DNA of 64,000 bases, from the NCBI RefSeq assembly GCF_032884065.1, contig NW_027062695.1, forward strand, positions 496,001 to 560,000, read 5' to 3'. The translations under genes were made by a program, and so were the position numbers. Positions within the stretch are counted from its first letter, which is position 1. Each line of letters begins with the position of its first letter. This stretch comes from Artemia franciscana (Eukaryota; Arthropoda; Branchiopoda; Anostraca; Artemiidae). A model generated the notes under the pieces. The model was not told the origin of the DNA and did no database searches. It saw only the letters and a program-made list of their open reading frames with translations. Of the stretch, positions 1-11,590 are shown one piece after another.

Positions 1-1494
1 TAGTCATACTTTAGGTGAAGGAGAATTCTTAGCGTTAATTGTTTCAAAACGCATTAACACATAAGCAGAAAAAAAAATGAGTCTTCCGAAAAAAATTAGG
101 CAAACAATTAGGCAATAAAGAACTATTCCTAAGGGGATAGCTAACATAAAAAGATAATAGATAGAATCATTTTAGCTGTTATTTACCACGAGAAGTTTAT
201 AGAGTAGATAGAAAATAAATGACAGAATACATTTTCCATACTCAGACCATATATTTATAATATCGGCCATGAATATTTGCATATTATTAAGTTGACGAAT
301 AGGCTAGGCTATAGATTGATAGACACTAATATTTTGTCTGCCCTAGAAATTACTTACAACCCGTTCTTTTTACAGAGGTTGGTTAATTGAGTTATCTGTG
401 TTGTTTCAAGACTGGTTTGAAATCTCAAAATATTAAGGCAAGAGGAGGTGATTATGTGGAAATACGAATGTCAATAAACCGCTGTTATCTTTCCTCTTTA
501 TCAAAAATTAAGAGGACTATTTAGATGAAATTAGGGAATTTTTGTAACACTGTACACATAGACGGTGCTTAGCGGGAAAAGCAAGGATAAGGAGGTAGCT
601 TCCCAGATCTTCACGATTTTTGAAAGTATATAAGTTTAGCTCAACAACAATATGTTTACCTTCTGACGTTTTTTTTTATTATATGTGTTCTGAGAGACAT
701 TTTAGGTTCGCTCTATCATTTATTTTATAAGACTTATGTTTAAATTTCTTTATTTATTTTTATACGAATGTTTATAATTATTTAGAAGACTTATATATTA
801 TTTATTTATTTTTCATTTGGAATAGGCAATCACTCAAAGACTTATTTATGGGGGGAAGGGCAGTTCGTTAAACAAACAATGATCTGTAAATTATAATAGA
901 AGTATAAGGGAAATTGCAAAAACATTTGGGGTTTTCTTTGGGTAAAATTCTTCACAATTAGGCTCCAAGAAGGGTCCAAAGAACCCACAATACCCCAACG
1001 ACGTAGCTCAGTAGAATACTCCTCATCCTTAACATTAGCTGTCAAGTTATTGAGACACCTTCGGGTATTTTCTCTACTTTCACTACCGTAACCACTGTTC
1101 AGATACTAATTGTAACTGGTTGAGCTTTATCAGGCTCAATTGTGATAAATATACTACGTACATTAACGTGTATGGGAAAATTTATCCAATTTGAGGTGGG
1201 ATCATAAAATTCATACAAGTGCAAGGTCCACATAAGGAACTCAGTCACCTTGACATATTGTAAAAGAAAAACTAAATGAAAAATACAAACTCATATCAAC
1301 AAAACGATATTCTGTGTCATCTCCCTTAAAATCTGATGCATCAGCAGACATAGAAGCTGGTGGTGAAGAATTTTGAATCATCAACTTCCTAGAAGAGAAT
1401 TAAATGAAAAGTTCACTGAATTAATCAAATCATTTAGAAGACTGGGGCTAAAACAAACACTGGAGAAAAGCAGCGATATTATTTTCTTTTCCTT
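1..1494. other. AT-rich stretch without recognisable gene
   Basis: Only short ORFs occur here and none resembles a known protein. No RNA gene or transposon protein was recognised. Confidence 0.5.
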
Positions 1495-2485
1495 TTTTTA
1501 AATGCGGTGTAAAACAATGCATAAAATAAGTAATGCTGTAGAAGAACAAGTAAAGTTCTCACTTATCGGAACCATAAGCTAAGTTCGGAGACAGTGTGAA
1601 AACGAACTAATTGGCTACAGTATTAATTTGCTACCCATAGAACATAGAAAACCATAGAGAAAACCGTTAGAATATTTAAGTTTATCCTAACTAATGTATA
1701 TTCTTGTACAGGCTAACGAAAAATTTACTTTTTAGGCAAAAAGCCTTTAAAACTTGAAACGAGAAGAATATCTTTAGGTTAAAGCATTATAAATTTTGAG
1801 CATGTAGGTAAGTATTTTATAAATACTTGTAAATATGCAAGTATTTTTATAAATACGTAAGTTTATATTTAAGTAAGTACGTTAGGACATCAAAATCAAA
1901 ACTCCACAAAATGTATAAGATAGTGCGAGACAAAGCTTTTTAGAATCGATAGTTATAACTTGTATTGTGTAATCACATTTTTTTAAGATTAAATTTGGTA
2001 CTTGTGTATTTTAGCGACCACATTCAATCCTTTTTTTAAGTGCGGGGCAAAACCATGCATAAGATGAGTTTTCTTGCGAAAGTTTAAGATTTATGATTCC
2101 AATCAAAGAGTTTGCTACAAACCTCAAGCCCCGTTCCTTAACACTTCTTGCTATTAATTGCAATAACTTACTGAACCTCATTGCTGCCCGAAACGACAGA
2201 GTTAAATTTACGCAAGTAAACCTCTAAGTACTTACAAGAATAAATATATCAGCCCTTTGACATAATAAAATTAATTATACTTGAATAATTTGTTGTTATT
2301 ACAAAAGAATAGAATTTTCAATCTATGCAAAGACTTATCGAGGGTTAGAACACTATCAAGCGTAATCCGAAAAATTTTAAGTATATAGGTGAGTATTCAT
2401 AAATACTTATAAATACGCAAGTATTTTTATAAATACGTAAGTATATATTTAAGTAAGTACGTTAGGGCAGCAGAATCGAAAAAGG
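1495..2485. repeat. diverged direct duplication (two ~400-450 bp units)
   Basis: The blocks at about 1495-1905 and 2030-2480 share the same order of motifs. Each starts with a T-run followed by a GCATAA-containing segment and ends with a highly AT-rich stretch of repeated AAATAC(G/T)-AAGTA words and a GTAAGTACGTTAGG motif. The final motif recurs near 2930. The copies are clearly diverged, so this is an old duplication or two copies of one dispersed repeat. Confidence 0.6.
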
Positions 2486-2697
2486 AGACATTGCAAAGAA
2501 CTAGAATAAAGTGCAATAAAAATGTCTATTATTAAGGCTTAAGCTACAAATGGATGAAACTATAATTTTCTTATTAAGAAATTAGTAAAATTTCTCAAAG
2601 TCAGTCGCAACAGAAACTTTAAACAAGGTAGTTTTGAGAAGGAGTGGCCGACGATGTGTCTTTAAGTTAATTTAAAGGAAATTTAAAGTTAAATTTA

Positions 2698-2830
2698 AAG
2701 GAAATTTGAACTTCTTTGGAGGGTGTAAAAGAATGGGCTAAGAAAAGATGGGGATGGAGAAAGAAAGTGCGCAGCTGCATCAGCCTTAAACGGCTTCATT
2801 TTGTAGTGGTTTCTTAGTCGTTGCTGCTGT
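2698..2830 (+). mobile_element. RTE-type LINE 3' tail fragment
   Basis: This segment aligns by eye with the 3' end of the better preserved RTE-like ORF at 34276-34833, from the block GGAGGGTGTAAA through the GTGCG(C/T)AGCTG block to the codons just before its stop. It is one of four copies of the same 3' end in the window (also near 31.3, 32.7 and 34.7 kb). Truncation to the 3' end is usual for LINE copies. Confidence 0.65.
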
Positions 2831-3239
2831 AATTCAACACTGGTGGTTCAACACTACGACAGCATATAAAGTTTTTTTAAGTTTAAATCACTGTCCAGCT
2901 CATCTGAAACTGAAACAATTAAATGCAACAAGCACGTTAGGATAGCAGAAATAGACAATGAGACACCAAAGATAACTAGAATAAAGAGTAGTAATCACTA
3001 TGAAATATGCTCTTAAAAAGGATTTGATTCTAAAAAAATGTATTTAAAAAAGATTTTTAGTGAAAGTACAAAGTAATATTTGAACTTCAAACGTGCAAAA
3101 ATTAACTCATGTAACAAGCTTATTATTTGAATATTAACACATATAATAATTAAAAAGAATAGCAATTACTAGGGAGTAAGAAATTATGAAATGATTTTAC
3201 ATTGTAATATATTAAAAATCTGAGAATACTTATTAAGTG

Positions 3240-3590
3240 GCGAGAAAAAAATACTTTCTTGATTTATATATATTGAACGACAATCAATTTGATTTATATG
3301 ACACTGACTTTCATCAACAATTTCCTCTTTTAAATACATTATTTTCTACTATAATAAAAATTAGCACTAAAAGCAGAATTTATTGACGTCTCAATCGGTA
3401 ATATTTGAGGCAATCTATTAAGTTTTCAGTGAAGGAGCTTTCTAAATTCTAAGAAAATAATACTTATTCGATGCACATATATTTTATAACAATCAGTTTA
3501 GTCCTAGTATTTTAATGCAACACTTCCTTTCATCAGTACTTGCTTATTTTCTCCCTTTTAAATGTATTCCTTTCTGGTGCATACATAATC
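3240..3590. repeat. diverged direct repeat pair
   Basis: About 3245-3370 and 3455-3570 share a series of words (TTGATTTATATATATT-like start, ACAATCA, CTTTCATCA, CTCTTTTAAAT) in the same order with roughly 205-bp spacing. The coding potential of this stretch is not convincing. Confidence 0.45.
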
Positions 3591-3829
3591 GACAGCAAAC
3601 TAAAACTTTCACAAGCATCGGCCAATCAGTCAATTTATTTTGCAAACAAATACAGAATAAACAAACAAAACAAGGACTATTGAACTATTACACAAAAAAC
3701 ACTTGAACTACTTTCATATTTGAAACCTCCCTCTTTCCAAATATCCTTTAAAACTAGCCACCCCCTCCATATCAATTGCATCCATGAACGGAGGTAGTTG
3801 CACTAGAATAAATAAGCTATAAAGCTTAC

Positions 3830-4318
3830 CTCCTTAGTTTTTTATTTAGAACATCAGTAACGGCATCATCGGCACTTTTTGTATAAATTCCTTCCACAGA
3901 ATGAACCAAGCACACGCCAGTCTCACAGAGGCACTCCATAATTGGACCAATTCTATCATCACCTTCATCATCAACCTTCAGTTCAGTTATGGTGTTGTCA
4001 TGTAGGGACACACTATAACGACGAATTCTTTTTTCAGCATCTACAAGGTCAGATAGAGAACGGCTCCCAATAGGATGGAATCTAGGTGGTGACTGAAAAT
4101 GACCAACAGGTGCAGAAAGAGGACTAGCAACGCGATTCTGTCCTCTGACAATATCTGACCATCTTGGCTTACTTGGTACAGGAGTGGAAGAAGTAGTGGG
4201 AAATAATGAGCTTACATCATGGATATCAAATCTTGAACCTTCATCACTTGATAAGCTTTTACTTCTTGAATGCTGTTCTTTATCTTCAGGATGAGACATT
4301 TTCCCTCGAAGGTACTAT
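3830..4318 (-). CDS. candidate host coding exon, unknown product
   Basis: An open frame begins with ATG at 4299 (reading leftwards) and stays open for 156 codons to a consensus splice donor: the exon would end at 3830 in ..CTAAGGAG followed by GTAAGC. A pyrimidine-rich tract and AG at 4320-4319 give a good acceptor 19 bases before the ATG. The predicted protein begins MSHPEDKEQHSRSK. It is rich in Ser, Pro and charged residues in its first ~100 positions (a PRWSDIVRG segment lies near residue 45), then has a more structured-looking acidic segment with several Cys. The family is not recognised. It differs from neighbouring ORFs in length, in lacking transposon motifs and in having both splice signals. 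The following exons would lie at lower coordinates or outside the window, and none was found. It may instead be a chance ORF. Confidence 0.5.
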
Positions 4319-5830
4319 CTAGAACAGAAAAACAATGAACACTTATGGACACTTAGTTGGATATAATAAGACATCCAATCAAACAAAAGAGGAAAAAACA
4401 AACAATAAAGAGGTCTATTTTTAAAAACCTATAGGTTTTACTCTGAAATATTTTGCTCTGAAGGAGAGGATCTATAATTCAAAAACTATCTTTCTTCAAC
4501 TGGACATACATTATTTTGTACATGTCGACGTTAACTAGGGTTTGCCCTAAGAGAGGTTTTCTAATCCCTCCAGGAAGACTAAAAAAATATATATAGTACG
4601 AAACTTTGTAATACTAGAAATAAACCTGGCACAGATCTCACAAAAATACCGCTTTGAGAATTTGGCCAAACTTTTACTAAGGACACTGGATGGTCTTTTT
4701 TTACCCGAATCACAACGCCAGAAAAAACGACAATATGGCTAACAGGTTTTCTCAGTCGAATTTTCACACTACGAAACTGAAGAACCAATTCACAGAGATA
4801 AGCAGTGACCCCTCACTGGTTTTTACAGCACCCAAAGCCACTACTCCTTTTTCCCTTTAATGAATTAAGTTGAACGGCGACTCCCTCAAGGCCTAGGTGT
4901 TATTAATTTTCTAAGAGATGCAGGTACATGTTACGTCATAGAGAATGTTTTCTAAGAGATGCAAACGTCTGTTACGTAATTGGAGTTGAGGGTGATGCAA
5001 TCTTGCATGAGTTGCTTAATTTACTTCAGTACTGAAAAAGAATTCATTGTGTCAACATTAGTAATGGATGCCTTTACTCTATTGGATATTGAAGGCGCTA
5101 ACAATGGCGAAATGAAACCTAGAGTGCCTGATGTGGCAACGGAAATTAAAAGGGTTTGCCGGTTAACCTTAGAATGGGACGAGATTTTTGTGCAATATCT
5201 TAAATCATTAAGCAAATTAAGCTGGAAGAACAGTCATGCTTTGCAGCAAAATTGAATATAATATATATGCAAAGACTACAAGAAGGATTAAATACATTAC
5301 TGAAATATATTAGAGACAACGATCTGAATCAATCTATAAAAAAGGAGTAACTTTGTTACTAGCAAGATTCTTAGTTAGTCTATAATCGGTTGTGAATGTG
5401 TCAGGATTAAAAATGACTGGATTCTGGAGAAGGAAAAAATCATACGAAATCTAGTAAATTTGGGAAAATGTTTGATTTTAGATGATGGTTTTGTAGAGTT
5501 ATCCGATTTTGAATAATAGATTTTCCAATTTTTTCAAGAATTTTTTTAATGTGATGCGTGTAGAATGCATATGGCAGGGCAAGAGGATCAAAAAATTAAA
5601 TATTCTTCGGTGTTTGAAAGATGCATAGCCAATGTCATTACAGTTGATGGGCTACTATTAACAATGATAAGGGTATTGTTAACACTTTGAATATGGTCCA
5701 GGAAATCCGAGGGTATGCAATAGGATTTGTATTTGAACATGTAGGGATTCAAACTTATTACATTGATTGTTTGGTTTGTTTTCATGGTGCCAAGTCTAAT
5801 AGAACACTGCCATCAGGGGTAATTTAACAA
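4319..5830. other. no supported gene
   Basis: Several short ORFs on both strands (the longest 91 codons) have no recognisable domain. Two short blocks near 4905-4935 and 4945-4975 repeat the phrase TTTTCTAAGAGATGCA. The right end may include decayed 3' sequence of the viral-type cluster that follows. Confidence 0.45.
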
Positions 5831-5839
5831 TAGGTTTCA

Positions 5840-6807
5840 AACCGATTCAACGAGATTAATACTACTCTCAGCTAATGAATCAGGAAAGGTACACTCTAAA
5901 CATACTGTGCCCGTTTGGACAATAGTCATATCTTGAGCATCAGACAAATCCAATACAATGATACCACAAGTTTCCACAAACATTTGTTTGGTTATACTAT
6001 TTTCAAATAAATTGTGATTTCGATCTAGGGATTACCTTGTCAATTTATATAAGGTCCGGTAAGATTTATCAAAAGATAAATTGTAGAGCGGAATTCCATC
6101 TACTTTACATACAAGAGACGAAACGCCAAACATTTCAAATTTATGTGGGGAGTTTATCCATGACCCAACAGCACTGGCATTTTTTACAAATGCTAAAGCA
6201 AGTTTTGAAGAAATTTCGAAAATTGATAAACAACGAATCGGTGTAGGTACATGTACACGTAGCAATATGTCATTGATTCGTGATTGTATGAGGAACGATC
6301 AGGTTGATATTATTTCCACTAGCTCTTAATTTCTCAGTTGTCAAAGTATCAGAACTCATAACTTGTTGTTTTCATATATAAAGTATTACCGAGGCGACTG
6401 TTACATCAAGTGTAGTGCACAATTGATGAACTTGCATAGAATTGACAACTTGCATAATTTGAGAGATTGCTGCTTGTGTTCCCCAACATTCCATTTATGT
6501 AGACACTGATTTGTCTAAACAACTTATGTAGTACAAAATTTTCATAGGATAACCCCTCGGCTGCACTTGGTTTTTCATTGTTAGATTTTTTGACAATAAC
6601 ATTGAAATCTATAAATGTGGAAGTCAAATCTATGAAATAATCTTCACTGAAATAAATTTGTAAATGTATGTTTTCAGCGAGCGGTTGTTGCGGATAAAAT
6701 TGTTCATAGTAGCCATGTTTCACACTCACATCAACATTTTCTGCATTGAAAAGATTTAGAGATGAGTTGACTAAAGGATGAAGTTCTTGATGTGGTAGAT
6801 TTGTCAT
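5840..6807 (-). pseudogene. F54H12.2-like virus-type structural protein, broken
   Basis: The N-terminal part (6807 to 6406, 133 codons) is open and has the family pattern: an EDYFIDL segment, a following beta-rich stretch, then a VLHKLFRQISVYING segment. The central part resumes in another frame around 6265-6032, with a hydrophobic LALAFVKNASAVGS stretch followed by a conserved-looking region. A C-terminal piece (GIIVLDLSD and following) is readable near 5975-5860. At least two frameshifts or stops separate these pieces, so no full protein can be made. The role in the family is presumed capsid or other virion structure. That is an inference from its genomic association, since nothing in the sequence shows assembly. 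Confidence 0.65.
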
Positions 6808-7183
6808 TTCTAGGAAAAGAAATCCTTTTTTGATATAACAATTTTTACTTTTTTCTTCTTTGACAAGAGCAATGTTTTACGCTTCCATCCTGAGTTGAGG
6901 CTGATGGGTGATGAGGTATTTTTCGCCATTTTTAAACCTTTCTCGCATTGTCGAGATTTGAATCGCTCACCAAGGGATCCTGCGCCAGACCTGAGATTTT
7001 GTCATGTAGTGTAGACAACGCAAAAGTAGCGGCAGCCGATGCAATATTTTTTTAGTAAGGGATAGAGCAGAGCAAAACAACTTAGCAAACAACAAAAACA
7101 AATAGAGCAGAGTAAAACAACAAAAATTCATTTTTGAATAGGTCAAAAATGACATGTGATCACAGGCAAATCCTTTGTTATTG
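6808..7183 (-). other. short degenerate spacer inside viral-type cluster
   Basis: Related elements often carry a small structural gene at this position. Here only a weak, frame-shifted stretch is readable (for example NIASAAATFALST on the - strand near 7040) and there is no intact ORF. Two short ORFs overlap but neither is convincing. Confidence 0.35.
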
Positions 7184-7930
7184 CTAAAAGATCGCCAATT
7201 CGCTCCTTAATGTTAACTGACAGAGTTCCAAATTCAAAGTGTTGAATGGGATATGCTGAAGGTGCTTTATATTGTAGTGGTGGATGTGTTTATGATTGGT
7301 TTTTCGTTCAAGAGCATGTAGAAGGGAGACATTGCTATTGCCAACTCTTGATGTTTCAACAAAGAATACAAAAAGAAATATATGATTGTCAAATGGGAAG
7401 CCGGGTGGATAGTCGACAAAAATAACACGATCCATGCCATTGGTGCTTCCAGCACTTCGACCACTGAATAAATTTTGTTTAAAACCCAAAACATGTCTCA
7501 TATTATTGTTGAGAATAACAATCTCATAGTCAATAGCAGAACTAATGTAAATCTCCCCCTGTTCCATTGAATGGTTAAAATAGAATGCACCATTCTTACT
7601 AGCAGAAATTTTTCTACTGATGGAACGACACAAATCAGTCATACTAACATATTCCTTGTATGGTAATGTTATGAATGGATATTCACCCGAGTTCACTGAT
7701 TCTTTTCAGTTCTCACCAACGAGTGGCCAATCATGAGGTCTTACTTAAATCTCATATTACGATCTTTTCTCAAGATATCGTTAGTATTTTTCTAAGAATA
7801 CAATCAACAAGAGCAACTTCAGATCTTCCCTCGAATTAGCTGGTGAGGGACAGTTCTGCCCAAAAATCGCTAGTTTTATTCAAACCATCATAGAAGGAGT
7901 CAGAGATATTGGACGTGAATGTCACGCAGA
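7184..7930 (-). pseudogene. second virus-type structural protein, broken
   Basis: A start-like segment, DFCVTFTSNISDSFYDG, is readable just left of the integrase C-terminus at about 7930-7880. It resembles the N-terminus of a structural protein that sits next to F54H12.2-like genes in Polinton-like elements. After a degenerate stretch, a 170-codon open piece runs from 7696 to 7184. It includes the segment VGNSNVSLLHALE, where the family has a conserved Val-Gly-Asp/Asn and a Leu-Leu pair, and the end-region pattern FNTLNLELCQLT. It is probably a minor capsid or penton-like component, inferred from context. The gene is not intact. Confidence 0.6.
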
Positions 7931-7935
7931 AATCA

Positions 7936-8900
7936 TTAAGCATTGTGAACGTCTTCAGTGGCAATCAAAGAATCAAAATCTAAGTTGTATCCTAGCAAAC
8001 TAACAAGCAACAGTCTCTTACCTTTCTGAGTTCGACTCTTTAGTATATTTTCAATTTGATACATTCCAGTGGTTTTAACTTTTTGAAGTTCATAGTCATA
8101 AAAACACCCAAGAACCTCATCATCTTTCATATCACGTAGCCGTTACGTTACAGGTTCCGCGACTAAGACTTTTGACACTTTGAAAAGTTTGAGTCCTTGT
8201 TTCAAAAATATTCGAATAATTCGAACTGTATCACCCACATTAAATTTCCTCCTAACAAGTTTTTCATTGGAATTTTGTTTAAGAAAAACGTCAAATGATT
8301 GTTACTGTGATGAACTTCAAGAGGACTATAATTAGACAGCGATCGATGAGGACACTGATTATAAATAAACATGATTTTAACTAAATCTTGAATAAAAGCA
8401 GAAGTATTGTATTTTTCAATGTACAATATCTTGAAATTAAAATTCAAATTGTTCTTATCCAATATTCAGCCAATACCACCTTTATTGGACAATGACTATG
8501 AGAGAGCATTGTATTGTAATTCAATAAAACCTTTTTTACATGTGGATTAACAAATTTACTTCCCCGCTCTGTTTGACTTTTCTTATAAAAATCTTGTTCA
8601 AAGATAGATTCAAGAGTTCTATCAACTTCATAGCCTCTCTTTGACCACAATGGAACAGCATATGCATAGCGACTAAAAACACTAATTACAAGTAAATATA
8701 CTTGTACGGACTATCGTAACGTCGTTGAGTCTTGTCTAGAGTCAAAAGATCTGCTTTTTCATATATGCAAGGGGGGAAAGCTTTAATTTCTCGATAATAC
8801 TCTTTCACCAGCTTCTTATAAACTCTAGCGACTCGAGCAAGTGTGGTGGGGGAGCTTTCGCTTAGCCAATATTTTCCCTTCCCCAATAGGTACCCAGAAT
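7936..8900 (-). pseudogene. retroviral-type integrase with C-terminal chromodomain, broken
   Basis: Four adjoining - strand pieces form one integrase. At 8886-8686 an N-terminal part leads to the first catalytic Asp in EKADLLTLD. At 8650-8444 there is a PLWSKRGYEV segment, then QTERGSKF, where the second catalytic Asp is replaced by Glu, then EYWIRT, where the catalytic Glu is retained. At 8462-8202 the segment YNQCPHRSLSNYSPLEV marks the end of the core. At 8130-7936 the piece GCFYDYELQKV..YQIENILKSR..SLLGYNLDFDS has the chromodomain layout. Chromodomain-bearing integrases of this type occur in Polinton/F54H12.3-like elements and in some Gypsy elements; the flanking structural genes favour the former. 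Frameshifts and the changed Asp show loss of activity. Confidence 0.72.
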
Positions 8901-9159
8901 AAATAGGTACATCCAGCTATACTCCGATGACGGCCCTATCCCTGCGGCTATTGGAGTTACTAACCCCCTGTACTCCGAGCATTCCAGAACATTTTCTGAA
9001 ATATTACATGCTAAGTTTATTTTCTCGGTGAAACAATACGATAAATACTGTCAAACACATAGCGTTATCTAAGCTTCCGGCGATAAGAAAATGCCTGGAA
9101 AAACATCGTGGATGTCAAAATATTTGATATAAAAGAATGAGGAATGGGCCTAGTTATTA
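8901..9159. other. no supported gene
   Basis: No coding or repeat structure was recognised between the integrase remnant and the hairpin-rich repeat. Confidence 0.4.
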
Positions 9160-9488
9160 TAGATTGGTAAACTCAGTTTTATCAGGCAATATGTCGAAAG
9201 TAATTTTGACAAGGAGCCTAATATACACGAGGTTGCAAGAGGTAATCTTGTAACCTCTCATGTATATTAGAACTGAATTAACTAGAATGAGTTAACTGCT
9301 TTCAAGTTAGGTTCGTTTAGGTTCACTTATTGTCGCGTGCCACACTAGGTGAAGCTAATTGAACCTAGCTTGAAAGCAGTTTACTCATTCTAATTAATGC
9401 AGTTCATTCAGTTAGCCCAGTTAACTGACGGGCCACGCTAAGTGACCCTAAGCGAACCTAACTAGAAAGCAGTCAGCTCATTCTAACC
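9160..9488. repeat. hairpin-rich inverted repeat cluster (MITE-like)
   Basis: Two nested inverted structures are visible. At 9213-9267 CTAATATACA..GAGGTTGCAAGA pairs with TCTTGTAACCTC..TGTATATTAG. Next, the block with GAATGAGTTAACTGCTTTC at about 9285 is repeated in inverted orientation at about 9370-9400. It recurs a third time, also inverted, at 9450-9480. Such multi-hairpin structure fits a small non-autonomous element or a cruciform-prone repeat. Confidence 0.65.
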
Positions 9489-9775
9489 TAGATGTCAGTA
9501 ACTAAAACACTCGGAATTTTCTAGCTAGCTCAGTTTATTGTAGACAAAAGTGTTTTTTTTTGTACTGAGCCAGCAACTAAAACACACAGAATTTATCAAT
9601 ACAAGAGTTTATTGCAGTCAAAAGTACTTTTATTAAATTTATGATACTTAGTCAGCAACTAAGAAACTCGGAATTTACCTACTAGCTGAGTTTGTTATAC
9701 TCCAAAGAGCTTTAATTACATTTTTTTGATACTTTTTACTTTTTTTGCCAAAAACTAAAATACTCTGAATTGAAA
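9489..9775. repeat. ~90-bp tandem repeat, about 3-4 diverged copies
   Basis: The phrase (C)AGCAACTAA(A/G)A(A/C)ACTC(G/A)GAATTT recurs near 9488, 9571, 9653 and, more diverged, 9752. Each is followed by a GAGTTT(A/G)TT..CAAAAGT(A/G)CTTT block. Confidence 0.65.
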
Positions 9776-10579
9776 CAAAAAAAAAGGAAATGATCATGGA
9801 TTGTCAATTTAACTGACATACATTGATATTTATTCCAAAAGGTTTTGATAATTTTAAATTCATGAAAAAAGAGAAGTAGAAGCATTTAACATATATTTTG
9901 TTTTCAGTAGAGTACAAATTATATTTTGGTCTTGAGAAGGCACAGTTTTGAGTTTGACTCAGCTATTTATTGGAATTTCTGTTCGTTTTGAGTTTTATTT
10001 ATTTATTCATAGTGACCTGTGGCAATTTTTCGCTTTGGAAATTACTTAACTTTATTTCTGCTCATTCTTGGCTTAATGGAGCTCTTTACTTTTCTTTGAA
10101 AAACTTGTTTTGTGGAAAAAGATTTTCAAGTTAATTTCTGTTCGTTTTTTATTAACATAGTCTTTTTCAAGGAAAAAATTATATTTTACTTTTTTCAGTT
10201 TGTTTCTATAAGGATCCATAGTGTGGGTTGCTATTTGTAATTTAGAGAAACTTTTTCAACAATTTTTAATTCTGACACAGAGTAGTTTTTAGTTTAAAAG
10301 TAGTTTTAAAGCTTCTGAAAATGACCTAAAAAATAAAACTTAATATAATTCCCTAGGATTCTATCTAAACTCTTTGACAACCTGGATATAATTACACTCT
10401 TTTTATTTATTTAAATTGTAACAGCAGAAGTAGTACTAGTAGTATCCCCAAAAGTTTGAACTTAATAAACTGAGTTGTTCTTGATATATTGCTTGTTCTT
10501 GACACAATGCCTTTTGATTTATTTAAAACAAAATATAGTTTTAAAGAATAATGGGCCAATTGCATAATTGTGAGGGGTT
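9776..10579. other. T-rich sequence with one copy of a dispersed ~110-bp motif
   Basis: No gene is supported. Around 10370-10520 the words TTTGACAACCTGGATATA and AACTTAATA occur, which belong to the repeat family arrayed at 21.84-23.64 kb. Confidence 0.4.
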
Positions 10580-11010
10580 GACATGTCTAATATCCCAAAA
10601 GACATAGTTGCTGAACTGTTCTATTATGCTGAACAGAATGGCTGTCTCAAAATTTTGATTGGATGTGTTTGGAAAATAATGGCTCTGGGAGAAGGGCTGC
10701 TTGCCTTACAATATCTTGTTACTCTTAAAAAAGGGCACCAGAACTTGTAATTTTGAATTGAACTTGCTCCTTTGGAAATTTCAATGATATTTCTAGCTAT
10801 TATAGAGTGGTGCTGCCTATGATATTGCATTTATGTCCTTTTGAAAATATGCATGCATACAGTTTTTTTTTTTATTCAATTGAGACTCCTAAACGAGAAA
10901 TGGCGGGTGTGGGAGGGGATTACTTACCCTCCAATCACTTTTAACTATGAAAAAGAGCCTAGCCCTTTCTATTTCTAATCAAATGAGCCCCTTTAGAAGT
11001 TTCTATGGCA
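10580..11010. repeat. dispersed repeat family A, copy 1
   Basis: It shares a signature with 22680-22900 and 42640-42900: a GACATAGTT block, a TGGCTGTCTCAAAATTTTGAT block, then GTGTGGGAGGGG and (in copies 1 and 3) AATGAGCCC further on. No coding capacity is seen. Confidence 0.6.
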
Positions 11011-11590
11011 ACTCTTCAATACAAAGCACTGGTCTAAAACCAAAGAAAAAAATAAATAAGAGGTTGTGCCAATGTTGCTCTTTACTTAGGCAGTGCTATT
11101 GCAATGCCTATGATTAGTCTGCTAGTTTTAGTGGTATGAATTGTAAACTTTTTAATTGCTTAGCCCAAAAAGTTCTGGTAGAAGACTTTTCAGCATACAA
11201 AATTTCAGCTTTGATATTTTTAGGATTGAATATTAAATAAAGGGTTTATTAAAAACAAACACAAAACATATAATTCTCCTTAAGCTTTTATTTATTTGAA
11301 GTATATCAACTCATCATACATAATGTTATTAAATAAGAAAAACAATTAAGAAAGAGAGGAGGGGAAAAAGAGAAGAGAAAAATCCTGCACTTACCCAGCT
11401 CCTGGTCACAACAACCCTTCCTACTAACAATTCATTCCATTTACCAACACACTCAAAACCCCTAATTCTATCCAAGAGATAAAGGAAACTATTTTTTTTA
11501 CAGGGAACTTGAAAGCAAATCAATTCAATTATATTTCAAAAATTCTAAAACTGGCAATAAATTGTTTTAAGATATTTACAAAAATCACAA
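11011..11590. other. no supported gene
   Basis: Only short ORFs occur and no domain was recognised. Confidence 0.45.

Larger units (their letters stand above)
5840..8900 (-). mobile_element. decayed Polinton/adintovirus-like element (integrase + structural genes)
   Basis: Reading leftwards on the - strand, the order is: integrase with C-terminal chromodomain, a structural protein, a short degenerate gap, then a second structural protein of the type annotated in nematodes and arthropods as F54H12.2-like. This integrase/structural pairing is known from Maverick/Polinton elements and the related adintoviruses. DNA polymerase B, packaging ATPase and the Ulp1-like protease were not found nearby, and no terminal inverted repeats were located. 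All genes are broken by frameshifts and stops, so this is an old, inactive genomic copy. Confidence 0.7.

Noticed and set aside
4980..5255. 91-codon + strand ORF
   Set aside because: No domain, no splice context and no codon pattern distinguish it from chance; an overlapping - strand ORF is equally open.
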